In this document: positions 28,901-42,600 of the stretch, one piece after another
Position numbering within the stretch: the stretch's first letter is position 1
Layout of the letters: each line of letters starts with the position of its first letter
DNA from: Glandiceps talaboti
Taxonomy: Eukaryota; Hemichordata; Enteropneusta; Spengelidae
Direction: 5' to 3'
DNA: 64,000 bases
NCBI RefSeq assembly: GCF_964340395.1
Contig: NC_135554.1
Coordinates: 16,769,092-16,833,091, forward strand
Notes under the pieces: model-generated
The model's input: only the letters and a program-made list of their open reading frames with translations
Told to the model about the DNA's origin: nothing
Database searches by the model: none
Position numbers and translations under genes: made by a program

Positions 28901-30570
28901 TTATATGCAGTCCAGTAGTGTGGTGTAAATTATATGCAGTGCTGTAGTGGTGTGTAAATTATATGAGTTGCTAAATAAACTTACAAGACCTTCTAACCAG
29001 AGCTCACCATAAACTGTAAGCATTCAACAGGACATCAATTCCACACTTACTTGTGTGTGATAACCACAAGGTGTTTTGTACAGCATCAAGCAGAAGCATA
29101 AATAGGTGGCTAGTGTTAAGTTTTTCATTACTTTTGATTAGAGAGTGCTATATATATAGCAAAGCCTTCTATTACATGTATATGCCTTTTGGCACACACT
29201 TATGGCTCACATGCTGTGAGGAAATGTCAATACCTCAGAGAGTTGGCTATGTTGTTTGTTGAGCCAGATAGTCCTGCATGTATCTGGGCTTGGATTTTTG
29301 AAAGCCAGATCTGAGCCATTGTATATGCAAATAGGATAGCTACTGCGTGTAGAACACCTGGTATAAGGAAGTGGGACATTTAAACCAATTGAAAGGCTGC
29401 AGTAGACTAGTTTAGCTTACACTTTAAAGGCCATGGTTTCAATCCTGGGTTTTTGTATAGTGATATCTTATCAGTGGATTCGAGGATTATATGGTTATTT
29501 TGTTCTGAAGTAAATTTTGACACCAGTTTTGATATTATATGGTAGCATAGAATACTAGACACTTGTTGGACTACTATTGTGTATGGAAATAGAATAATGT
29601 AATCAATGCTAAAGAACAAGGCTGCTGTTTTCCTGTGACCTCACTTGACAACAAAAATAGTGTTGGTGTGACATTGAGGAAGGTTAACAGTGACTTGTGA
29701 TATCTGACATTGTATACAAGGATTACTAGGATAACAGTGATGAGTGACAGAGAGGTTTGGCTGACTGGCTGTTTGGACTAATAATGTCATTTACCAGAAC
29801 TATACTGTCAAGCCAGTATGTGAGTCAGATAGTCAAGTCTTTGGGCTATACTGTCAAACCAGTATGTCAAGTCAGATAGCCAAGTCTCTAGGCTATACTG
29901 TCAAACCAGTATGTCAAGTCAGATAGCCAAGTCTCTAGGCTATACTGTCAAGCCAGTATGTCAAGTCAGATAGCCAAGTCTCTGGGCTATACTGTCAAAC
30001 CAGTATGTCAAGTCAGATAGCCAAGTCTCTGGGCTATACTGTCAAACCAGTGTGTGGTCAGATACATGTAGTCTTTTGGCTACACTGATGAATTTCATGA
30101 TGCCATGTTTATGAATAGAATGAACAGTGTCAGTCTGTTTTCTGTATGATCATCCCTATTTATATGGTGTAAGTTTAGATCAACAGCTGTTTTACTGACG
30201 TACATACTGCTCAGTTTATTGCTACCAATCTATTTTTATATACCTATCTTATTACAGGAGAACTTAAGTTGCCTTGGTGTTTCACTCATGGGACATGATG
30301 TTTTTAACACAAAGACTGCAATTCTAGACTAACAATAACAGACACCACCACACACAGCAGGATCTTTTACCAAATCCCATTGAAAAGTGATAAGCATGGT
30401 GTTCTTTTACAAAGCAGTAGAAATGGGCTTCTGCTGAAAAAATTACACATAGAATTGATGATTTTAATGGCTTCAATTGTTTATTTTAATCAACATGGTA
30501 ACTTGTCTACTTCTACATCCCCACTATGTGCGATACCTCTCTAATTGATTCTTTTGCATTTGAAGTTGCC

Positions 30571-30601
<31 letters not shown>

Positions 30602-33600
30602 ATAAAAAATATTTTGTCTCATGAGTGAAATACCAAAGCACCCCCATTTCTCCTATAAAGTACATGACCTGTCTTTTTGGCAGGTTTTAGGTACAATTAT
30701 TTATTTTATGAGTTTTACAAATATTTCCATACAAATAATTGTCATTAAAAGGTACTTAATTTGGATATTGAATGTTCCTTCAACTAGTAGTTAGTAGTAA
30801 TTATTGAATGTTGATTGATATCACATATCATTTTACAAGTGATTATTTTACCATTTCCCCTCTATAAAAAATTAAATTAACAAAGAGATGTTTTCATGCT
30901 AGCTGTTGCTGTAGTGTTTCTCTTTTCTTCCTGATTATACTAAGATGTTTATAAATTCATGTAGTGGAAACTTAAAAACTGAAAGAATTGCTGGGTACAG
31001 TTAAAATCACTAACATGCTACTAGCATGTTAGTGATTATCCCTCCACTAGAACTAGCATTGCTAGTGGAGGGATAATGACTATTTTGTGAGTGACTATCT
31101 AGTGATGTGAGTGGAGTGATACTGATATTTCACTCAAAGTCTTAAATTCAAGCACTGTACATGTAGATGCAGTCTCCATAGATTGCCTTAAGATTAGAAA
31201 TTACATTATAATCTCCTATTCTTAATCTGATAATTGCAACTAGATCTCAAGATTCATCGACAGTTGATTTGCCTAGGGACCTCAATTTAGAAGGAAAGAT
31301 TTTCCCAGAAGTATTAGATTTCTCTGCATCTTTCCATTAGACTAAATACCCTCCATGTATGTCTGTACTGTAGTAAAAGAAAGTTATCTGGGAAGAAAGA
31401 TTTATGGATAGAGGTAGAAGCTTCCATGAATGCAGTGTATGTTGTGATACCTCTTTATTTGTACAAGTAAATCTTAATAAACCATAAATTCCACTTACAC
31501 CTTTGTGTTTGAAGTATACAGGCATTGTCTTTTAGTAGCTATGGGGGACTATGCAAAGTATAAACTTGTGCACAGAAGAAATATTTGATCTCACTGGGTC
31601 ATGGAATTTGATAAATTATACAGTATCCTTCAAACTCTAAATTATTTACAGGAAATATTGTTATTCGCTTTTAGAAGACTACATGTTTGGCATACAGAAA
31701 TGGAGTAGCCAGTGCATCAATAATATAATGTACATTAAGAATGTAATGAGACGCAATGTAATATTATCTACAGCACTGTAGTAATGTAATGCAATGTAAT
31801 GTACTGTACTGTACTGTACTGTACATGCATTCTCGCAAACCAGAGCTGTTATTTTACTTCCGCGACACTGCGAAATAAAGGCAGTCTTGGACGGTGCCGT
31901 AAAAGTGGCTGTGATTTACGACAATGTGTACATACACTATAATGTAATGTAGTGCGATATAATGTTGTAATGTGATATGATGCAACATGTAATGTAATAA
32001 AGCACAAAGTGTTCATTTATGATTTACATAAGTGATGTAAATTTGTAATGTAATGTGATGTGATGCAATGTAGCAATATACTGTTACAGTGATGTAACTG
32101 TGTGTGATGTAAATTATATATGCAACAAAATACTGTTACAGTGATGTGACCCTGTGTAATGTATATAATAAAATTCTGGTACAGTGATATGACCCTGTGT
32201 AATGTATACAATAAAAGTTAGTGATGTGACCCTGTGTTATGTAGATTTATTATATGTATGCAATAAACTTTAAAATATGCATACATGTACATTTATTCAT
32301 AACTGAATGGAAAATATCTTTATATATTTATACATGTATTCAATTCATAATTCATAAGGGTTGTGTATGTTGTGAAGAACGGTTCTTTCATTTTCTTGTT
32401 CTGGTTACCATGTTTCTTGAAGATTGTTAAAGAAACCCTCAGGGTAGCAACCTTCCTTGTGTTATAACTTCAAAAGAGTTCAAAAAATACATCTCTGCGT
32501 AGTGATCAAATTACCATGGTTGCCATGGTTTCCATAGAATCAAGGTATTACATTTCTGAGATAATTACATTTTATGTTTGAAAAGAAATTTTAAAACAGT
32601 AAAGAGAAAGGATTGGGCTATTCGAAAGATGGAGAAGAGCTTGAAAGGCAACTGGTCTGTTAATAGCGTGTTAGAAAATTGCCCCTTGTTCCTTTCTGTG
32701 GTGTGTTCATGTGAATTTCACCGTTACAGAAGTGTGGAATGTGATCATCTATCCTCTGCTGGTTATCAAATTGACATAATAGTATGAAATTACTGAAATA
32801 AATAAAAGATGCACACACGATGTATAAATCCACCAAAAACCCCCAAAAAACAACAGACACAACAAAGTAAAAAAGTTTTTAAAAAAGTTAATGTGACAAA
32901 AAAAAAGGAGTATATCTGATAATGATAGCCATAATTGTTGAGTCATAATGGGTGAATGGTTAGTGTGATCAGCTTGGAATCTGCAAGTTGCAGGTTTGAG
33001 CCCCATCGCTGCTGTTTGTTTCTGAATGGTTAGAGTCCTTGGTTTTATGCTCCCCAGGGAGTTGAGGAAAATATATGCTGTCACATTTGTGATGCCGTTG
33101 ATCCGTGCCAGGAGTAATAATTGTGAGTGCCATGAGCTCTCAGGAGAAAAGGTGCAAAATATATTCACAGTATTAGTATTGTAATGATTTGTAAGGGATG
33201 ACATTTACCTGCAGTAGTGTTGTATACATTAAGTGGTGAAAAGCTATAAATTATAGTAAAGTATTTCTACTTGAACTATGACGTGATGATGGTTTAATTT
33301 GAAAATCTACTTGAACTATGCTGTCATGATGGTTTAGTACATGATGAGATTGACTTGCTTGTGTTATTGTAAGTTGTTGGTTTGATCATCACTTCTGCCA
33401 TTTGTTTCAGAGTGACTGAAGTCCAATGCAAGATTTGAACCACGATTGCACTTTATAATCAACCAAGCTGTTAATGGGAAGCTTGTAGGTTTGATTGTTA
33501 TGTGAAGGATTGAATCGTAATGGGTGACAGTATAGATGTAGATTAGTTTATCAAAAGGGAAAGAATAGACATGTAGCAGGTGGTGATTTGATTGATTACT

Positions 33601-36600
33601 CATAGATGATAATTTAATATAGTTATGAATATAGAACATTATCAAATCATCAAAATCAATATGTATAAGATAATTTCCATGCCGTTGTAAATTCAAATGA
33701 ACATACATGTAATGTCAGATTTCCTTCTTTCTTTCTAATGAATACTGTTGAGAGTTGCTTATATGTATTGTTTATGTGTGCTGCAGTATATGATGAATGA
33801 TATCATTTGTTTTGTTTGAGAAAATTGTGCTGAAGGTGTAATTTGGTTGCAAGTGCATTTAAAAAAGCGAGTGACAGGTTAGACCTGTCTGCGTTGTACA
33901 ATTTGATAAGTGAGAGAGATAGATAGAGTAAAAAAAGAGCCATTTGTTATAATAATCCTCTTCATGTCCTTGTGAAATTGTAGTCGTAAATCAACTCAAA
34001 TCCTTTGTACATGTGTGAACAAGACTAGAAACATAAAATTTTGTAAAAATTGCTTCTTTTTTTCTCTGTTTCTAAAGTTTTGATCACACCTGTTATAAGT
34101 CAACTATTATTGCCTAATTTGTCAGTCTCAGAGCTTCTAATGATGTGCATTAACGAATCCTACTAGCTAAACCTTTGGGGAAGGAAAACATATACAGAGA
34201 GGTGTCCTCAGGGGAAAACGCTATCAATCTCAAGGGGATGCCACCTATTTAGTAGTCATAGAATGTTGTAGTTGATGTGCTCTGCAACAGTTGGCAAATT
34301 AACTGACCTCCTTCCCTGACTATTAATCATTTGGCAAAGATATGGACATGTAGATGTAGATGTACTTTTAGCAAGGGACATGTTGAGTGACAAAGGCATG
34401 TATATCATGATTACATATACATGTACATGTGCACTAATGATGCACATGTTGATTGGAAGTACTATGTAATGTACATGTAGATGTGCACTAATCAATGTGC
34501 ATGTTGATTGACAGTACTACACAAGGTACATATGGATGTGCACTTATCAGTGTACATGTTGATTGGCAGTACTATGCAAGTTACATATGGATGTGCACTA
34601 ATCACATACATGTTGATTGGCAGTACTATGCAAGGTACATATGGATGTGCACTAATCACATACATGTTGATTGGCAGTACTATGCAAGGTACATATGGAT
34701 GTGCACTAATCACATACATGTTGATTGGCAGTACTATGCAAGGTACATATGGATGTGCACTAATCAGTGTACATGTTGATTGGCAGTACTATGCAAGTTA
34801 CATATGGATGTGCACTAATCACATACATTTTGATTGGCAGTACTATGCAAGGTACATGGATGTGCACTATTAAATCAATGTACATGTTGATTAGCAGTAC
34901 TACACAAGGTGCATATGGATGTGCACTTATCAATGTACATGTTGATTGACAGTACTACGCAAGGTACATATGGATGTGCACTTATCACATACATTTTGAT
35001 TGGCAGTACTATGCAAGGTACATATGGATGTGCACTTATCAATGTACATGTTGATTGACAAAGGCATGCATATATATATAGATGTGTTCTGCATTGTAAT
35101 CAAGATTCATGTTGATTGGCAGTACTATTCAAATTTCTAATCATCAACATACATGCATGAACAACAGCTAATTATTCACTATATGATGTGCTATGGAGAG
35201 AAAACAGTATATAATAATATGTTTTGGAGATTGTTAATTTTGTGAAGTTATGGTTGAAATCCCCCAAACAACAATTAAAGCTTATGGTAACAGCTCATGT
35301 AGTTTTAAAATGCCATCAAATTAATGTAAACTCTTGTATTTTAACAGGTGAAAATGAAGTTCTGGGCAAACTATCTGAAATCTCATCTCAAAACCAGACA
35401 TGGAGAAGTTATATTGGCATGGGTTACTATAACTGTAACATACCAAACACCATCAAAAGAAACATTCTAGAGAATCCTGGCTGGTAAGTTTACATTAATA
35501 TTATTCCCTTGTTACACTCTAATGTAATATATCGGAGAAATAAACATTGCTTTGCATTTTCTAACCTAATCAGATTTATTTAAAAATACATTCACAACTG
35601 TTCTTTGGTTTATTTCATCATTTGGAACCTGGCAACAGGTTGTCAAGCAGGTCAAATTTGCATAAATTTGCATATCATAATAATCAGGACCAGAGGAAAT
35701 CTGATAGGTTGTATGTCCCGTAACAAAAGCACAGTTCAATAAATGTCTTATGATTTGAATATGAGAAGATAAAAAGCAAAAAGATACCACGACATTTGGT
35801 AATATAAGGAGGACATGCCATTAAATAAGAATTACCACTCAGCTTGCTAGGGAATTACTGATATTAAATGAAATAATCATGCACATTCAATAATTCATTT
35901 CCTCAACATGCTGATCAGTGTTCAGTATAGTCTAGAATATGTGCCATCTATGAAATCATGTGGAATAAGAGCTGTTACGTTTGGGAATGATTCTGTTTAT
36001 GTTTTCCATATGGTCTCTGTGTTATTGGTTTCTTCCAATCAGATGTAAAGCCATTACATAGAATGATTCTATCTCGGCAGTAGCTATACTTGCACAGAGA
36101 GTTGTAATGTACAATGTCCAAATGCCATAAAGGTGGTAATATCTTGCATTGCAAACCTTTACTTGAAATTGTACTAATACACTCACATTAGGCCTAAAAA
36201 AATTGTGTGGTTCCGGTTACCAAACCCCCACCTAGTTTTTCACTGCTGACCCTAAACTTTTTGTTATATAATATATGGAAGAAAAAATAAATAGAAAATT
36301 GTCTGGTGAGAAGTAGTGAAATAGGAAACTGACATCAACTTAAAAAGACAATATAAAACTGTTCTTCCACTATGTAATGGCTTTACATCTGATTGGAAGA
36401 AACCAATAACACAGAGACCATATGGAAAACATAAGTTCCTAAACTAGACATGCTCACACATGAAAAAAAAATCTCAAATCTACCTACCTCCACCTATTCT
36501 AAAATTGAGAGTAATTGGAACCACACATTTTTAGGCCTTAGACTATTGAATGTGTGAGCCACAGTGTGTCTCTGATAGAAGACAGACGTTTTGTTATACT

Positions 36601-39600
36601 ACCCTTATAGGTCAAAATAACAAAACCTTTTAATGAGTTGCAGCATAGTACGGAATCTGAGAACACCAACTTTTGGTGTGTTTTATGCAACTGCTGACAT
36701 CAGACCATGGACAACCAGAACCTGTTACAAACAGGGAAAGTACATGTAGACAAATGAATTGGATTAATAACACTTGACTCAGCATGTTGGAACAGCAGAG
36801 ACTGTATTACACACCATGGTTTGATATGTTAAGAACAGTTTTATGGCCTCTTTATGTGTATATGAAATACCAGGGTACTGGAAATTTGTTTGTGAATGTG
36901 AATTATTATGTAAAGAGGTCATATACAACTGTCCTTATCAAAACCGTGAAATGTATTAAATACAAGTGTCTGTACTTCTCTGTAAGTGGTGCATCAAATT
37001 GACTTTGATATGGAGTGCATACTGCCAGCCATCCATCAATTGATTCATTGAATGTATGTTTAGAACTACATACATGTACATGTACATCACAAATGATTAC
37101 TGTTGCTCAGAAACCTTTTCGCTAATATACAGAATGATGCACAGAACGCTATAGTCACGGGAGAGAAACACCCTGGTCATAGCTTATGAGAAAACTGATA
37201 ATTTATACAGCTGGACTCTTTATCCTCTGATGGCATGATGTACAAAATATTAAAAAGATATTGTAAAAAGCAATATGTATCTGTATCGTATCATTCATGT
37301 ACTAGAAATTAGAATGTAGAAGAAATTATTTGTCTAAAATAAAGGCATACATTCCTGTGTTTATTCATAGGTTTGTACATCAGATGTTAATATTTATAGA
37401 TTCATATTGTGTTGGGAGTAATTGACAAGGACAGAATCAATGTTAGAATTGGGATTATTTCATCTCTGTTTATTCCTGTTTTTTGAAGTTAGAGTAAACA
37501 AATAATCATAATTGTCGTTCTTTCTTTTTATTTCAAAGACATGGGGTAGCCTTTTTTCTGTTTATTTCTGTTACTTTTTATTTGGAATAAATAGAAATAA
37601 TGATTTTTGTTCCAGAGAAGAAAAAGAAACCACCCGAATTCTGACATCAATTTTTTTGAGGGTGGGCGTGGAGGGGGATGTTTCAATACATGTAATTTGT
37701 AAATTATTGTTTATTTAAACGTTGCCAAAGAAATTTATGGTTATCAATTGAGTTTCAAAATATGTCACCCATAGGTCAAGCGGTATCCAAATTTACATGT
37801 AATGATATCAAGGGATATGAAGGTTTCAATTGAAAATAGATCAGTGTATATGATATACAATAGGTTCACTTTAATATAGTACATGTGTATGTACACGTAT
37901 GTCAGTATAACATATGTATGTGTGTACTAATAGGTTATCAATGCTGTCATCTTGATACCAAGGGTACAGTATCTGTCAACACAGACTTCATAATATGCTG
38001 TGTCAGCACTTACTGGTTAGGCCAGAGACTCGCCTATTTGGCTTGGTGATGTCATTTGTGTGATTATTTGGGCAAAAGATATGCCATGCAGATAGGTATT
38101 TTGTCTCTGGGGCTAGCACTTGTCAACTATTGTTATAATGTGGAATGTACTAAGTACATACATTCTATTTTAGTTCCTATACAGTATCATTACCATTTAC
38201 ACTCACAGTTAGAAACCATGTTAGCATCCAGAGTAAAATTCTGCCAGACTCAGTATGTTGTAATTAATGAGCTGTTAAATTTACAGGTATTATGTTGCTT
38301 TAGTAAATTCAAAACTGTCTGGTGTGTCCAATATTACAAATTGTGAAAAATCAATTTATTCATGCCAAAACTCTCAAATAACAAATTCTTATCTACATTT
38401 ACTGTAAATGTAATGTGTATAACTGTTATCTTTACTTCAAATAGATGCTTGTTCTGTGTGACTAAACATTTTTCTTTGCCAACTTTCTTGTTTACCCAAT
38501 GTACTGTGTACATACCCATGGGCTGATTCTCAGACTTGCTTGAATACATCATAAGCCCTAGTTACATGTGACCTTGCTACATACATACATCACCACATTT
38601 TTGTGACAAAGTGCTAGTACTAATATCTATATATGTATTGCACCAAAGATACACTTGGGAAACTAAAAACTGACTATTAGTGGACATGACCCTAGGAATA
38701 CCCCTCACCCCATCCCAACCCTAGGAATACCCCTCACCCCATCCCAACCCTAGGAATACCCCTCACCCCACCCCAACCCTAGGGATACCCCTCACCCCAT
38801 CCCAACCCAAGGAATACCCCTCACCCCATCCCAACCCTAGGAATACCCCTCACCCCATCCCAACCCTCCTGCTGCTAACTTTGTAAAGTAATATTAAAAG
38901 TAGTAGTAGTGTTGAATCTAGATACAGCAGTGTATTTCATTTCTCTCTGTTTAACAGTATACGACAATTACTTGATGGCACATTGCCTTTGAGGTCAACA
39001 CTGCTGTACTTGCATTACTATTGGTTGAGATATTCACTGTCATCAGAGCTTTTACCGTCAAACAGAAAATGTGGAAAAAAAATATAAAAGATATTTAAAT
39101 ATTTGAACTTTCTATTCCCTAAATATATTCCAATATCACAGATAAATCATATTTGCTGCTGCAGAACATTGACATAATATCTTTCTATCTATTCTTACAT
39201 GTTAATTTTGTTTGTCTAAGTGACATGTTATCTGATATGGATATCTTATTCTACCATGTAAAGATTGTCTACAGTACTAATTGTTCTTTGATTGACTGAG
39301 AACTACATTTGTAGTGTAATCCTATACAATAAGGATCCAGCATCGTGGGTCAGTGCCCTTTGTAACAATTGTCCAGACACAATACCTAACTATGTGTACT
39401 GTAATTATGTAAAACACAATAAGTAAAGATTATAGTATATGTACTTCCTGTACCTTCCTGTGCCAATCAACTATTATTACTGTAGTTTATATATTTACTA
39501 GTTTGTTTTAGCACCAAAACTTATTGCCGAAAATCCAATGAAGAAATGTAGTTTTCTTAACAGATGCAATAAAGATTCTATTCTATTCTATTCTATTCTA

Positions 39601-42600
39601 TTCTATTCTATTCTATTCTATTCTATTCTATTCTATTTGATTCTATTCTGTTTTGTTCTGTTCTTTTCTTACTATCCCGTTAAATTACAAAACCTGTTGC
39701 TATATGTCTTTTTGAAATTTTTTTTGAGTCTGTTTAATCAATGTTATCAAACCTTTATGATTCCGATTCAGTTTCTGTATTAAAACTTGTCTTGTCTCTC
39801 CATTATGTTCTCTTTCATGAAATTTGTTATCATTTGTTATTTTCAATCTGATATGGAAACTACATGTATGATGACAAGGTCAACAAGAATGTCAAGTTGA
39901 CCGACACAGGGGGCGCACTTGTATCCTAATTACAATACCATTACCAATTTTGAGCACTCCCCCAAATTGTGTGATAGTACTTAGATATGACAGTGGCATT
40001 CAAAATATGCAGATTGTCAGGACAGAAGTACATTTATTTACAAGACATTCAGAGTTGAAAATTGATGGTTTAATACCAGTATGTGATATATGAAATTTAC
40101 ATTGTTTGTTTTGATGATGTCTGTGCAACATGTATGTATAAAGTTTAATGTCTGTTTTATGTTGGTTATAATCACTGCACTGTGTATAAAGTGAAGCAAA
40201 CAACATCATGTGACCGAGTTATATCACCTTTATATCCATATGTGAATCAATAGGCTAACAGATCACATGACTTGATTATCTTTCACATATTACTCTACAT
40301 TCAGTATTAAAACTACTAAATACAATATGCCACTACTCAAATGTTGAATGTTTTAAATCATTTAGACCACGGTTTCTATAGTTTTCCAATCAGTAAACTT
40401 ATAAGAACTGGAAACCAGAGCACGTCACCAACTGTAAAGTCATTCACATCACTTCAGTACTACACTCACTAGAGTGTGTTATATATTAGAGTGTGCAATA
40501 TTAGCACACATTACTTCAGTACCAAACTGACCTGGGCATGGTAACCGGAAGGGCACCATATCAAACAGAAGCAGATGTTTTTCCTGTTTTACTGAAAATA
40601 ACACAAAGACGTCAATGGAATTTATATCCAGGAATGACAATGGTATCCTTTTATGTGTAACTACCGGTATATATTAAAAAGGACCACACTTCTATGACCT
40701 CATGTATTGATTTGCAAAATAGTATAGATTATTTTACCAAAAAATATTGAAATTCCTTGGGGTCTAAAACTCTATTCTTCCTTCAATCAATGTGGAATAT
40801 CTGCATGTAATGATGTATTTACCACAGGTTTCACATGTAGAGTATATCTACACATAAATTACCATACTAGGTTTCAAACCTTTGGAAACTTCAGTTCTAT
40901 TTCACAGTAGTTTGAGTTTGTTCAAAAATAAAAAAGTAACAATAAGCTAAATGGTTTTCAAGACTGAAATATTGATGATATGTATTCCTCAGAGGCATAT
41001 TGGATATTAATATGCCATTGTGATCTTTAGTCTGTAACTACTATTGTAAATTTGCATAGATTATGCAAATGGGTATGATGTACAGTGTGTAGAAAAACTG
41101 GAGAACACTTTGGTCCATATTATAATGAAGGGAACAAGGAACATCTCGGAGCAAGATGTTGGAGTACCCTCCTTGGCAAAACTGAAGAAAACTGAGCATG
41201 TTGTTTACCCAAGCCTGTTTTTTAACCCAAACAAAATGAAGGGAACAAGAAACACTAAATTTAGGGGTGATAATATAATGGGTTGATGACGATACGAAAA
41301 AAATGGCTATCATGTACAAAGTGGCATGCATCCAGCTTCTTGCAGGTGTGTCTATATTTGAAATATCATCTTCACTTGTTCAGAAAGAGAGACACAAAAA
41401 AGAAGCTTAAATTACAAGCACATCTGTCAGCTGTTTAGTAATCCATGCCTTCATGTTATAAGTACAAGAAACTGTCATCTGTTGGCATATCAAACCTAGT
41501 AGAGAAAATGAGAAGTGTTTGGGATTGTAATGCGTAGAGACATATATCATGAAACTGTCATCTGTAGGTGTTGAACATTAAAAGTGACATTCTCTAGGTA
41601 TTTATACTATAGGTGTTTCAGTGTAAAGGTTACAGGTGACAACAATATGCATTTCTACCTTAACAACAAATGTGAAAACTTTTGACTTCACATTTCACAC
41701 ATTTCTGATTTTGAAAAATGGAGATTGAGTATGTAAAGTCAGAAGATGCTATTAAAGCATAGAGAGGTGTACTGAGTATGAGTCGGGCTACAAGAAGTGT
41801 AAGACCGTATGTACATATGTGATTGGAGGAAATCTGCAATATTCTTTTCAACGTAAAGTTGATTGGCACGGCACAGTGCAATTTCTAAATATTCTAACAC
41901 AACAGAACCATGGGAGAGGGAGGGTTAGTTAATGTCGTAAAGTAATTTTATCATTCAATCAACATACAAGTATTTGAACAATATTTTCATGTGTAATTTA
42001 GATTGTGTAAATGCTATTTTTGGCCAAAGTTCTACAAACTTTCATTATTATTTAGATATACATGTAATTAAATCACCTAAAGGTAAACACCAGAATCATG
42101 TAAAATATGTTCAGTTGCGTTACAACGCCATTGGCACTGTTTTTAAGATCCTGTATTGTAAAACCTATAGAAATAACAAGTGAAAATTGCAAATGATAAT
42201 GCACTTGTATAAATTCATTGCCTTAATACTCGCCGTTAACATTTGTTTTCAACTGTCCGTTTTCATGCCAAATTGATGCATTTGAAGATCGTTCACTTTA
42301 GACATTGGAAAAGTTTTAGGAAAATAATAAAATTAGTAGCAATTTACTCATTAGATATTCAACAAGTGTTGTTATACATTTAGAAATAAGGAGTAGAATA
42401 CTATGTGATGAATGTCAGTTCAATGATAAGACGAGTTAGCTAGGTGTCCCCTATAACATTAGTGTCTGTCTTATAAATACATCATTAGAAATCTGTTGTT
42501 GTGAGAAGTCTTTGTGAATGTACTCATGATATGATCTTATCTGTGCATTAATTATTGTACCCATGGGAACAAATTACTCATCACCAATTAACCTACCATA

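Larger units (their letters stand above)
23498..35347. other. GLDC intron 2 (11.85 kb)
   Basis: No nested gene found on either strand. Contains tRNA-derived SINE relics (about 24004, 29394 and 32941), an inverted repeat (25255-25348), minisatellites at 28768, 29801 and 34421, a double hairpin (31005-31077), a (GTCT)n run (30569-30599), and a stretch of AATGTAATG / GTGATGTGACC degenerate repeats (31740-32240, including (GTACT)n at 31801-31823). Otherwise AT-rich unique-looking sequence. Confidence 0.7.

Noticed and set aside
34492-34949. Repeat-protein-like ORFs on both strands
   Set aside because: Produced by the 54 bp minisatellite; not bounded by splice or start signals and inside a GLDC intron.
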